64,000 bases of DNA from the NCBI GenBank assembly GCA_914767715.1, contig OU612066.1:27626283-27690282 (forward strand), written 5' to 3'. Every line of letters starts with the position of its first letter. Within the stretch, counting starts at the first letter, position 1. The DNA is from Membranipora membranacea. Taxonomy: Eukaryota; Bryozoa; Gymnolaemata; Cheilostomatida; Membraniporidae. Positions 22,723 through 34,853 of the stretch are shown one piece after another. Both the position numbers and the translations under genes were made by a program. The notes beneath the pieces were generated by a model. The model had not been told where the DNA came from and did not search any database. It saw only the letters and a program-made list of their open reading frames with translations.

Positions 22723-23958
22723 AGCAACACTCCCCACAGCCGACTATAGAAATTGATTTATATTCTCAGTCTGTACGATATTACAAGTAATCATGAAAAA
22801 GATAATCCACTATTACGAATCATTATTATACATTTATATTATGCTAACATAGGCCATGTATTTTTATACTGTAACTTTTGGGGTGGATCAAACGGCGTTC
22901 TGTTTCGTTTTGGACTTTGTGCGACGGGATCAGTTATTGTGTCAATTTGTAATCACGTTGAATACTAATTTACATATTTTTTATCTTCGTATTGTTCCGG
23001 TGCTGTAGATTTTATCTTTTAAGGCAGATTAAAGTATTAAAAATAATAGTGTCAGTCCATGATGCTACTAATTTAATTCTATCCACATACTACAATGATA
23101 ATGAAACATAATAATAACAAATTAGGCAGATTGGGCACTTACTTCTGGCCTCTCAGTATCAGTCATGGCCTCTTAGGTGAACCAAAATATCATAAAAGTA
23201 CTCGGTACAGACCACTATTCATTAGTTTTAAAGTTTCAAGTTAGGCATAACTGGCCAAGTCGACGTATAGTTATCACCCGGACCCGTTCAAATATGGTTA
23301 GCAGTCACATCATGGTCAGCACTCACATATTCACCTGCTTTATCGAGAATTGGAGGAGCAAAGGAAATGGAATTCGCTGATGCAGAATTGTTCACAATTT
23401 CTTATAGTAGACACCTGACCACTTAAGAAAAATGACAACTGCTTTCCATGCAAACCTCAGAAGCAACGTGAACTGGCAGGTTAGAGGCGGAGACCAAGAC
23501 GAGTTGCTAGAAACCAGCAAATACTAATGTTTAACCCCTGTATATCCAACCCCATGCTTTGCCGGATGCTTTTAGTAGTAAGTAGATAGGGATTCTCAGG
23601 TGATGAATAATTGTTTAAAGAGTCACTCCATAATAAGTATGAAAAGTGTTGATTAAATTTTGTAAGGCAACAATAATTTCTCTCATGAAAGTCATAACAA
23701 AATTATAATCAACATGAATAGAGAAGAGAAAGCCAGTCAAATTATTCTGCTATCTGCATATATTATACATCTTTTATGATCATTGGATTAAGTAAGCATG
23801 TATCACCAATAGTGTATCTCTACTGGTGTATTTCTATGAAAGAACCAGCTACCAGTACTACCACAAACTGGCCAGGTAACCTCAGTTACCAATAACATTG
23901 TCTGGCTATCTGACTGTATATTGAAATGCAACCAAATGACTTTGATTCTATGAACTTT
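22723..23958. other. Intergenic between two inverted LINE tails
   Basis: AT-rich, no gene recognised. Frames are short and lack domain motifs. Confidence 0.55.
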
Positions 23959-24640
23959 GGATGGATGGACGGACGGACGGATGGATGGATGGATGGATTT
24001 TATTACTATCACTGACAGCATTATTAAAAGAAAAAATGAGTCGCGAAATACAGTGTAATTGCTGGCACTTTGAATCAGCAAGAAAAAAGCGAAGACACTT
24101 GGAATAAAAAATCAAATCTCTGTCTAAAAAAGTATTTCGTTTAAAATAAGAGTGATATGACGCAGAAAACAGTCTCTCCCCAGTGAGCTTCTATGTTTTA
24201 CTGTACGGTATCTGCCAGATGGACATTTACTCAACAAATCATTGATGAAATGATCCTCATCGTGAAAATAGCGTAAGGCCAGTGTTCGTGTCTGATTGTC
24301 CATCATGGTATAAATATCGGGATGTTCAATGCCTAACTTAATAGCGTCCTTGAAATTTTACACAGGCGTTGCTTGTCAGCAGCATACAAGCTTTTAAAAA
24401 TAATGGGTAAGCAATAGGAGATTCGTGATACAATAAAACTTTTAAAAAGCATATTTGATAGTGATTTAGAGCTTAAAAATACAAAATTCCTGACTACATA
24501 CATCCTTTGAGAGGCGGTTGAAACTATACCATGCACATTGATCATTAAAACGCAGCTTATCGTCAACTAATACACCAAGATATTTAACTTTATCACTAAA
24601 AGCAATAGCAGTATCAGGATATCAGGATATCGAGTTTTAT
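23959..24640 (-). mobile_element. 5'-truncated non-LTR retrotransposon (LINE), C-terminal RT part
   Basis: On the minus strand, 24620-24333 reads DKVKYLGVLVDDKLRFNDQ (the strand-loop after the reverse transcriptase core), then a helix with LFKSFIVSRISYCLPIIF, typical of LINE RT C-termini. After a frameshift, 24306-24124 gives the final R...R...SL block (SKCPSGRYRTVKHRSSLGRD). The 3' end is a tetranucleotide tail, (CCAT)n on the minus strand, at 23959-23999. The RT catalytic motifs and endonuclease are missing, so the copy is dead. The clade is not certain; a jockey/CR1/L2-like type is likely. Confidence 0.72.
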
Positions 24641-26420
24641 TGATACACAAAATATTTATCCTTTAGAGAAAAACAATATCAAGCCCCTATTATCAATAGT
24701 AAAGGAAACTGTTTGGATATTCAAATGCTTCATCTAATGAATTGACCGTTTATAGAGACCCTCTTCATTGAGTTTTGTACCTATTGCTAATTAACAGTCT
24801 CAAGCGATATTCAGGGAGTACCCATTAAGAATGAGGAAAAATCCACTTTTTAACAAAATAAATTTTATGACACGTAATAAGCCCTTGGTCATCCAATCAC
24901 ATTTTCACGTTCGGAACTTTACATCCATGATAAATCTTAAGAATTGAGGCAAGCTTGCCAGTTTAAGTGCCATACAGTATCTAATATTTATTGTTTAATC
25001 GAGACATGCAGTCAAATATTGGAGAATGAGAGAAATAAACAAGTTCTAATCTCACAAAGTTTCCTAAAGATTCAATTACTTCCTTTGGCTATCACACTGG
25101 GAAATAACAAACTGCAACAATGTTCAGTAAAATCAGGTCTAAGTCTAAGTCTGGCTTTATCAAAAAACTTTACTATATAGTTAGGGAAAAGAAAGCTTTA
25201 AAATCCCTGCTAAAGACAGTTATATAGCCGTCTGCCTCACTGCCAACAGTATCCACTTAGAAACAGCTGCTGCCAAGGCGTCACTGCTCAGAACCACAAA
25301 CTTCAATTACGAGGGTTGTGAAGCCAAAGTAACAAATAAGTCGGGTCAATCTTCCAACAAATGTTTAATATATGAAACTGTTAAAAAGAAACCACCTTTT
25401 TTCCGCCTGAAAATTTGGGTAAATCTCTTTCAGTTTTTGGCTTTAGATTAATCTGTATGATGACAAGAGCTATTTGGATTACAACTCGTTTTAACCTATT
25501 TTGTTGAAAGTACATGAGTCTGAAGTTTCTTATGGTAGACATATACGCAAAATATATTTTTATGACATCATATCCCCTCACGCAAGGCTCGTGGGCAAGC
25601 GCCAGCGAGGCCTTACTTTGATGAGTCGTAACTTCATTCCTAGTTGCCCAATTGAGCTGTTCTTGGGCTCAATTTGAAGCTTGGTTATTTTGAGCTTCAT
25701 TTCATGGATGCTGAAATGCACAGATTTAGAAGTTAGCAAGAAATGAGTAGTTATATAGATGCATAAATATTCACATCTTGCATCGGAAAATGTGGTGACG
25801 GCATCATCCAAGTGAATCTGCCACCTTCACAAAACAGATTTGTTCTCAAACTTTGAATAATGTCCAAAATGTTGACTTGGACTAATTTCTGGTTGTAGTT
25901 CGTATACAACATTAAATATATTACGACACCAAAGAAAGTAATAAATGCATAATAAATTAACTGACTTTACATGGAAAAATACAAAATCATCATCCACGTC
26001 AAAGTAAGGAAACTTTTCCTCCCCTCAACAATAATTTATATCTTTATTTTTTCCTAGTAGAAATCTCTCCCAATTTTATAATTGACATTTTCTTGCCAGA
26101 TAAGCCCTGCAGTGATAAAACACTTCACGCATGTACACGTTTTTGAGGCTGATGTTTGTCACCCATGGAAATATTTGGTCCCCATTGAGGTTCTGGTCTC
26201 CGTATCTCCTTTCCTCCAGCTGAAGAGAGAGTCTATGTCATAAGACTATCTAGCAAGCAAAAGTTGGTATAGAGTTGTTTTCCAAAAAGCAAGCGCGGAT
26301 AAAATTCTATTCCAATTTCTTAATCAGAAAGATCTCTACTGCGAGCAAAGAATTTAAGCCAGGTTTACTGGTGTTGTCTGAAACTCCATTGCTAGCTTAT
26401 ACAAAAGTAATTAAAAATTG
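24641..26420. other. Intergenic, no gene recognised
   Basis: Short frames only. The minus-strand piece near 24641-24720 may be more of the LINE but is too decayed to support. Confidence 0.5.
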
Positions 26421-26424
26421 ACCG

Positions 26425-26585
26425 CATACATGCCTGATAGCTGGAAAGTTCAGATGCAGAGCAAATGCTGGACAAAAGTCTTTAGTAGTCAGTGCACCAT
26501 TTTTTCATGCAGTGAACAAGTGGACAGCACAGTGTCATTGCGTCATGAGGAATGCACTGAACTAGAGAGAACACTGACACTGTAG
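26425..26585. repeat. Dispersed repeat, copy 2 (partner at 4.2 kb)
   Basis: Collinear with 4180-4360 in the same orientation: tagctggaaag, cagatgcag, caccattttt, gaatgcactgaa. Diverged and non-coding. Confidence 0.6.
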
Positions 26586-26741
26586 GGGCGTATATTCTAA
26601 AAATTTTAGAGATGAGCATAATGATCGGGTGCAGCCCGATCCACACGCCGTAGGCGTGGCGGGCAGGGTGTTGGTGTGTGTCAATACACCGGGCTTTTGA
26701 TTGGCTTGTCCAGCTCAAAGTCAAAAGTCAAACTTTGTATG

Positions 26742-27150
26742 TACCGTAATTCCGCATTTATAAGACGCCTCCCTTGGGAAAAATAAAAATGCTCCAGTTA
26801 TAAAGCACCCATTTGGAAAAAAATCTGCCATCGTTCGGATGCATCGACACGCAAGAAGCTGGGATTGGCTCCAGCTCTGCGGCCGACACGCAGCCGCGCG
26901 CCGTGAGCGGGGCGGCGGGACACGCGCTGGCGTTGGCGCCAGGCTACGACTAATGCGAGTGAGGCCGGCCGTGAGGCCGGCGCTCTTGTATGCGGTCAAT
27001 TTTCGGATTTGAACCCACGACATTCTTAATATACAGTGATTACCAGGCAGACGCTCTACACACTGAGCTTTTCAGCCTGGATTACACGCGTAAATCACGA
27101 ATTTTGACTTACGGATATCCGCGGTCCGTGATTGCTAATATACGCCACTG
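26742..27150 (-). mobile_element. tRNA-derived SINE-like repeat, copy 2, with GC-rich centre
   Basis: Read on the minus strand it opens with CAGTGGCGTATATTAGC, has box A (AGCTCAGTGTGTAGAGCG) and box B (GGTTCAAATCC), and ends in the aaatgggtgctttataactg tail, as in copy 1 at 11084. Between box B and the tail it has ~190 bp of strongly GC-rich sequence (about 26828-26990) that copy 1 lacks. Either copy 1 lost it or copy 2 gained it. The far 3' end contains ataaatgcggaattacggta. Confidence 0.7.
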
Positions 27151-27213
27151 TGACCCTGTATCCACACCATTTATCGGATCAACAAAATTCTTTCACTGGC
27201 TTGGCCTAAATTG

Positions 27214-27276
27214 ATATGCGACCATAGACCTACTAATAATAATATTATTATTATTAGTAGGTCTATGTATGCGACC
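27214..27276. repeat. Near-perfect 41-45 bp palindrome between 10 bp direct repeats
   Basis: The direct repeat tatgcgacca occurs at 27215 and 27268. Between the copies lies a palindrome with arms TAGACCTACTAATAATAATA and its complement, with almost no loop. It may be a tiny hairpin element with a target duplication, or a hairpin-mediated insertion. Confidence 0.75.
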
Positions 27277-28760
27277 AATATTGCATGTTAACATTTTCGT
27301 CTAACATTTGATCAGCATTTGATATAACAACAGATTCATAATTTGAGAGACAAAATGTGCAGAGTCTCCATGTTTCCTATGATTGTCAGATGGCGTTATG
27401 CCTCCTGGCTCAGACGCCCCACAACGTTTTGGATGTATCAATATCATCAAAGGAAATAGTCCCTTTATACATCATGTTGTATTTATTTGAGGTTATCGTC
27501 ATTTACACTCATGCTAACTTACCACTTTTGATAAGGATCTATTGGGTGGAACTTGACGGAGGTTCATGGTTCACACTGTGTTTGTTTAGCTAACAAACTA
27601 ACATGGTAATTATGCAGATGCTTAGGTAGGTAGGTAAGCGACTGAGAGTAATTCTATGTATGATTGCAATTGACGTGATCAAGAATGTTGATAGTTAGAC
27701 CGTTCTCTGCAGTTTATTTAGAAGGCCGCGCCATCGCGGTGGCAGACTCAGAGGAGTTGAACCACCCTGCTTTGTGAAATAAAGACAGAGCGCGTTCAAA
27801 TTAATGTTTAGGGAGTTGTTGATATACATGTGGTTACTGATGGCGAAGAGAACAACAGCATGATTGATGAAGACTATTGAGGCTCAAGGTTGCAGCCAAG
27901 TGCAATTTATTTTCTGTGGTAGAGTTGAGAGGATGTGAGGACGAGTGCCATGCAGTGTGTTAGAAAAGAGTTTAAGCATACAAGGGAATGACAGAAATAA
28001 AACAGAAAAAAATCAGATATAAGGAGTCATGAGAATCAAGGTTGAGAGTTGTCTTAACCTGATGAAAGAGAAGACAATATATGCACAGTTAATCATTGAA
28101 TGCATGTTATTGAAGAGCCAAGTAACACCTCTATTGCTTTCCTTTTCCATAAAGTTTATAGGCGTATGGAGGTCTCACTATATGATTATTGAAGATGGTT
28201 TACAAAACTGTGTAAAAATTTGGTTGACTTACAAGTTTATAAGTTGTTGTCATCCAGCCACATACGCACTCAACTTTGTGCTCGAACGAGTATCCTTTCC
28301 CTTTGGAGGTCAATTCCAGTAAACTGTAGCTGCCAGAAACCTGAATTTGCTTAGTCAGTGACCAAATTGCGCATGCCCGGCGTAGGAATAAAGAAACAAT
28401 TCCATGGTAACATGTAATGAAAAACAAGATCAAATTTGATGAGCTAACAGCAAGATTGCAAATGAACATTATTATCCACAAAACTTCAGTTTTGTGTTTA
28501 TGATAAACGCATGTGTATATACAAAAACCAAATCCAGTGCCTCATATCACTTTTTCAAAAAGTGTTTTTGAAAAATAGTCCTGTGTTCTACCACATAAGT
28601 GTTGTAAAACCAGATGAGGGTGTGCTATTTATATTTTGTTGTCTGATTTATGCCATAAAAGCTTGAAATTAATTAAAAATTAAAAAACAGCTTACTTTAC
28701 CCATATTATATCTCCAACATGCATCAATGAAAATCAGTAAGCTTCAGCGGCTTTGGTGAC
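27277..28760. other. Intergenic, no gene recognised
   Basis: Short frames on both strands, none with a recognisable domain or convincing splice pattern. Confidence 0.5.
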
Positions 28761-28769
28761 TAGTGTGCT

Positions 28770-29295
28770 CGACAACAGTGCAAGTGGCCCAGGTTCAATT
28801 CCCGGTTGAGACCAAAAAAGAGCAAAGGGGTGAATGTGGATAATAATATATTTTTACATATACCACAATTATAACATGCTTGTGATACGCGAACCGCCCA
28901 AGTTCGAATCCCGGTGAAGACAGATTTTATTTTTACATTTATAAACTCTTTCACTATTATGTGGTTTATACCACAATTATAACATGTTGCGCGGGAGGCC
29001 CGAGTTCTAATCCTGGTGAAGACAGATTTTGTTTTTGACATAATATAATATTTTTCGCTACTTTGTGGTTTATACCACAATTATAACATGTTGCATGGGA
29101 GGCCCGAGTTCAAATCCCGGTGAAGACAGATTTTGTTTTTTTACATATAATCTTTTTCACTACTTTGTGGTTTATACCACAATTATAACATGTTTGTTGC
29201 GCGAGAGGCCCGAGATCAAATCCCGGTGAAGACAGATTTTTTTACATTGATCATCTCTTTTACTACTTGTGGTTTGTTCAACAATTATAACAGGT
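28770..29295. repeat. Tandem repeat, 102-108 bp unit with tRNA box-B-like motif
   Basis: The landmark ccacaattataaca recurs at about 28863, 28971, 29075 and 29177, with a weak fifth at 29279. Each unit also has gaggcccgagttcaaatccc followed by ggtgaagacagattt. The core GTTCAAATCCCGG resembles the B box of a tRNA gene, and a first, more complete tRNA-like head lies at about 28755-28815. A tRNA-derived element seems to have expanded in tandem. Confidence 0.85.
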
Positions 29296-32130
29296 TTGTT
29301 GTTCTATATTCTATGGCTGTAGTCAATGAAAATAATTGAAGGGGGTGTTCTGCCACCTAATCGGTCAACGATACTCAGGTTGTCTTCCTCATAGTTTGCA
29401 TGGAAAGGACAGCCATTTTAGTTTGCACTTGTAATGACATCGCCAATTGGCCATCCATCGTAAACTCAATTGACAACCTGAGTGTTATCATCCACACCCC
29501 TGAAGTTTTGTGGCATTTATGATCGCGGCATTTCTAGTTTTATCTTTATATCTCAGGCCTGACACAGATAAAACCTAAATACTCATGTCCATTCCTAATT
29601 GAGAACATGATCTAAAGATTCATATGAGTTTAAAAGCCCAAATGAGTACTAGTTACTTGCAATATTACAGCAAAAATAGTCTAGTTAAACCAGCGTTTGA
29701 AGTTAGTATAAAGTATTATCACCGTTTAGTTCCACACCTGACTAAATAATTGCAATATCTCACGTCCACCCCTGTATTACATCATAGTACAGACTCATCA
29801 ATCATTAAAAATACCCAATGTGTCTACTGCTTGTTGTAATCACAGCACGAAGATTCCCCTACACTAACACTAGAAAAGTCCGTGTTTGTCAATGACGTCA
29901 CATGACCGGTTGCTTAGATACATCGTGAATAACAAACACAAATTGATTCCTCATGGGTTAAAACCACTGAACTCAATCCTGGAACAGCAGCTCACTCATA
30001 GCCTTATAAACAGTAATCACTCAATTTAGGAATACTTTCTTGATTTTATGAACTCCTCAATCCTCTAATAATTTAAGTTTATAGATGTCTATGTGATTTG
30101 CTATGTGAAATGCTATGTGAAATGCTATGTCATTGGCTGTCCCTAGTAGAGGGTGCCATCTTTACTGTATGACCACGTGACAGTCACCTGACTAAAACCG
30201 TTACAACAAGATGCATTCTTCCGGATATAATGCAGTCTCTAATAAAATATTCATTGATTTATGGATTTGTTTCATAGTGTTTTATTGTTTTATATTATCA
30301 AGACAGGCGTAAATAAAAGTTGTTATGTTCAAAATAACAACCAAATAAAAGAAAAAGACACCAGTTTATACAAATTGTTGCTCACAGAAAATTGATTTTT
30401 TTAATAATCAAACTTTGCGCAAACTCCAAAAAGCTACTAGGGACTGAGCTCGATGTCAAATGAAAATTGTGAGAATGTCTATTGGAAAATACAGCTCCCT
30501 GATTGGAGAATGGTGAGTTGAAAATGCTATTCTAAGAATAGTACAATTCAATGGTTAAAACTCATAAATGCAAATCAGCAACTGAATGATAACTTCTTGT
30601 ATTATTTATGCTGTGTTTGAGTGAAGCATATTTTTTATGAAAATTATCAATACTTTCAGCAAACATTTATGGATAAGTTTAATGCCATATACTGCTGGGA
30701 TGCCAGCCATCAGTCAGACAACAGTACAGAATGAATTCATTGAGCAGAAATTAAAACCCCAAACAAATTGCTTACCCCCCACACTCATTTTAAAATAACT
30801 CTATAAAATGCAATGTTGAACTTTGTCACAATGTCACGGCGTTTACGTCATACACTGGGGGTGCGAAAAATTGTTGAAAATGTGCCTAGGGTTGGTGGGT
30901 ATAACATAAAAATTTGGTACAAACTGATTAAACACCTTAATATGTTTATTCATTTATATTATTTTGGTGCACACAGTGTTCTTTTATGCTTATCATTGGC
31001 TTAAATAAAAGGTTTAGGTCTATAGGAATCGCATTATTTTGATCGGGCAGCTGCGCGTTAGAAGTTACTCAGGCGAAGACAAGTCTATAAAACTGACAAC
31101 AAAAGTGATCCTGTCTTTGCCAATTGCGAATACAACCATCAACAAGCAGGTGAACATTTTTATAACTTGTTAAAACCAGGAATACTTTGTTCGCCATCTG
31201 AAATTATTATTCAACCCATATCAAACCTGATGTGGCGTGTTTAGCTGTACTAGTAGTGCTGCCTTTAAGGACACAATGGACAATGTTTGAATTGACAGTT
31301 ACAGTATGCCTAGATATGCCAAATCTATTTTTGAGTGCCACAAGAAAAAATTTGGCAAGTATAGAATACAGGGCATTTTTATTGATTGAATTCTATTATC
31401 TTGTATTGGAGTTCAGAAACTGCAGTTGCAAACATAAATATAGACTGTGGACTGCAAAGTGCTAATCAATGATAAAACTATTGCTAAGACACAATTCAAT
31501 GTAATCATGCAAACCACAGTAGCTTTTTACTTGAATTGTAAATATTGTGTCATGTGTAGGCTTATTATCATTATAAAGCGTACAGTGTGGAATAACTATT
31601 GAGGATTCAGTAATAATGGACTCTCTCTACTCCCTGAATAAGCAAGCCTTTGTCGCTTAGTCCATCTAAACGGATAATGGCAATAATATACATTTGAAAA
31701 GTCAGTATGAACAATATAGTCAATCTCCATTATCTTCAATTCACTGCTGCGGGACGAAAGCATCAATGTTTATCAATAATGTTATTGATTCAGAATTCTA
31801 AGCCACGCCCATCGGTCTTTTGGTTTGACCAGCAATTAACGTGCATATTTAACATGTGTATTGTCTTACTGATCAATATTTGCTTTTTGTGCCCTTTGTC
31901 GGCAAAAAGATCACATTGATTGAATTGCGTCACAGATGACTTCGACATTGGAATATTGAGTGTGGGTTAAAAACGTTCGCAGTAGTCATGATCAGGACAG
32001 AAACAATGATCGTAAATTGCTTATGGAAAGCAGACTGTAACTTCTAAACACCGAAGCTAGAGACAGCGCTCACATTGACTGCAGTGATCCGTTACATTGG
32101 TAAGTGAGGCATCAATGTAAGAATGAGTAT
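29296..32130. other. Intergenic, no gene recognised
   Basis: A 12 bp motif, tgctatgtgaaa, is repeated about four times at 30098-30138. Otherwise only short frames are seen. Confidence 0.5.
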
Positions 32131-32147
32131 AAAAATATAGGGAAGGG

Positions 32148-32700
32148 AAGGGGGCAGAGTGTTGCTAGGTTTATGGCTGATAATGAAATTCTACACTTGC
32201 TGTCTACAATCCCTCGCCTGAAATCGGTATTATTTTGTCACAATAAAGGCAAATGTTGCTTAGATCATTAGTTGGGGGGCATGATATTTGGCTAGACTTA
32301 CCGGCTGCCCACTTTCAATCTGTTTTCTGCCTTCTATTGGTTTCAAAGAGTCTGACACCATGGTGTATGGTTTCAGGTCATGGCTTTCTGTCTCGTGCCA
32401 CTGTCTCCCAGGTCCTTCCCTTCCCTATGTAAGGGGGCAGAGTGTTGCTAGGTTTATGGCTGATAATGAAATTCTACACTTGCTGTCTACAATCCCTCGC
32501 CTGAAATCGGTATTATTTTGTCACAATAAAGGCAAATGTTGCTTAGATCATTAGTTGGGGGGCATGATATTTGGCTAGACTTACCGGCTGCCCACTTTCA
32601 ATCTGTTTTCTGCCTTCTATTGGTTTCAAAGAGTCTGACACCATGGTGTATGGTTTCAGGTCATGGCTTTCTGTCTCGTGCCACTGTCTCCCAGGTCCTT
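32148..32700. repeat. Near-perfect 283 bp tandem duplication
   Basis: Copy 1 is 32148-32430 and copy 2 is 32431-32700; I see no clear difference over ~270 bp. The junction carries a ~13 bp filler (cccttccctatgt) that is an inverted copy of tagggaaggg sequence just upstream of copy 1 (32138-32147). No gene is recognised in the unit. Confidence 0.92.
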
Positions 32701-34853
32701 GTGTTAATGGAGCACTACATACTTCAGGCTTCAGCATGTCTTTGTATCTTTTCCTTTGTCCAATCGTTGAGCGCTTACCATTGTGGAGCTGTGATTACAT
32801 ATTTGCTTGGGTAAGCGATTATAAGACATGCGAACAACGTGCTCAAACCATCAAAGCTGTTTCGTAATATCCATTGCTACAAAAATGATCAATACTGCTC
32901 AAAAGGTTGCAATCAGAAGCCAGCGTGGTAAGAGCTATATTGCACAACATAGCTTTATTCTTGTTTAGATGAGCCCAATGGCAAGGGAATCTTGACAACC
33001 GGAGAATCACCTAACTGCAGTGAACAGCTCTTTGTCCATGAGGATTCATCGGCCCTATCAGTTTCCTGTCGAGTGTTCAAAAACCCATTGCTTTTGTATT
33101 GGGGACATCTCCCTTAGCCTTTATGCCTAGACCAGGCAGCATATTTACAAGTTTGGTGGATGGGAGCAAGGTGCATGCGCCCTTTGGGGCAGGTTTAGTA
33201 TTTGTCCTACCAGGGTGTCCACCTACCCTCCCAAAAAGAGCCAGAGGGTTCCCTAGACTAGTTGCCAGGGAATTAGACCATGCAGCAGCTGGTACTGGAT
33301 TCCATGTTAACCAGTAACATGCTTATCCAAAAGCCAGACCTTATAATGTTACACTACCATCAGCTTGGGCAACATTTGAGCACTTAAATTAAGGTCAGGT
33401 ATTGCGTGTGTGTGGGAATGTAAAGTAAGCTTAGTGACTTGGACTTCGGTGCTCAAACAGCTATACGTATATCCCTATTCTTTTGATTGAATCCTAAATA
33501 GTCCCTATCCTAGAGGCAAAGTGCAGTGGTTGTCAGTAGAATGGACCATTCAACTGCCAAAAGTTGTGAACTGTGCTACAAAATCCCATAAATTGCAACA
33601 TGAGCACTGAGTCTTTTAATAATTAGGTGTTCAAACATTACCCTAGTTCCTGGTAGTGGCATTTCATTACAACCAGCTAGTTGAGCTGAGGATACAGATG
33701 TAATGCAACTACCAGCAACCCAGGCACTCTTAGAAGATGATCTGATTTGTTGCCAATCTCCATTTCAAGTAATAGGTTTCCCTTTATTTATTTATTTATT
33801 GAGGTTTTCTAAAAGTTTATAATTAAAGCAAATTAAAAATAACTTGATGACCTCATACACATTAAAATCGATACAAAAAATGACTTTAATAAAAAGATAT
33901 AAGTGGTAGGATGTTACATACTATATAGTGTGTAGGATGAACTACCTGAATTTAGTAATTCTGACAATCAAGATATATTGATATCTGATGATAATTATAT
34001 AATTTAACTCACTTTATATTTCTGTTTGTAGAACTTGAATTCCGCCAACAGGACTTCTTCTATATAGAACTGTACTCGTCTGTCTCTAGATACTCGTCAG
34101 TAGCTGTAGAGCCGTCCGATTGTACGTCTGTCTTGGTTGATGGTTACCGTGAAAAAGCCAAGATCACAGTACACGTATGCTGATTACCGGTAAGCCCAGC
34201 CCTTCTCTCTATAGTATGAGATCTTCACAGAGTTGCTGTAAAATACTGGGCAGAGGGTGTAATATTCTGTAACGTCTTAAATCTACAGTCTATAGGGCTG
34301 ACGTGTACTGCTAGTCCATATTTGGAAGTGTGTAGCGAAAGCGAAAATTGTCCAATAGCTATAAGCTACGTAAGTGTAAGGACAGGATACCCTCGGTTGA
34401 TCACAGGATATCCATTGAGACATTAATGGTCCCGAAATTATAATAAGCTCTATTAAACATCCGTCTGTCAAACATCTGTCTGTCGATTAAACATTCTATA
34501 CTGACATTTGATTAGCATTGGTATTAGCATTAGTAGGATGTGTAATTAATCATAGAATCAGCTTATGCCTTATTTATCAAAAAGTACATCGTACATTGAT
34601 AAAAGGTTTAACCGTTGCTTTAACAAACAAGATGAGCTATAAGCCCTAAATATTAAAGTTATATGGTTAAATAAATGACTGTCCTTGTTGGACTGTTCTG
34701 AATACCAATAACTGTCTAGTATTTGCTATTGTTGATATAATAAGTCTACAGGTAAACTGAAAGTAACATTATGATGTGTAACATCCTCCCATATCTTAAG
34801 AGGAGGTCACTCCTGGGACCTGGCATAGGTTTAATGATAGAATTATAATAATA
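32701..34853. other. Intergenic, no gene recognised
   Basis: A GC-richer open stretch at 33099-33317 gives 72 codons without a domain I know. A (ATTT)n run lies near 33783-33800. Nothing else can be supported. Confidence 0.5.

Noticed and set aside
29370-29500. Inverted pair ctcaggttgtc / gacaacctgag as a small element
   Set aside because: Only ~11 bp arms, with no target duplication or further copy seen in the window.
33099-33317. 72-codon GC-rich open frame as a gene
   Set aside because: No domain, no splice context and no repeat partner; length alone is not enough.
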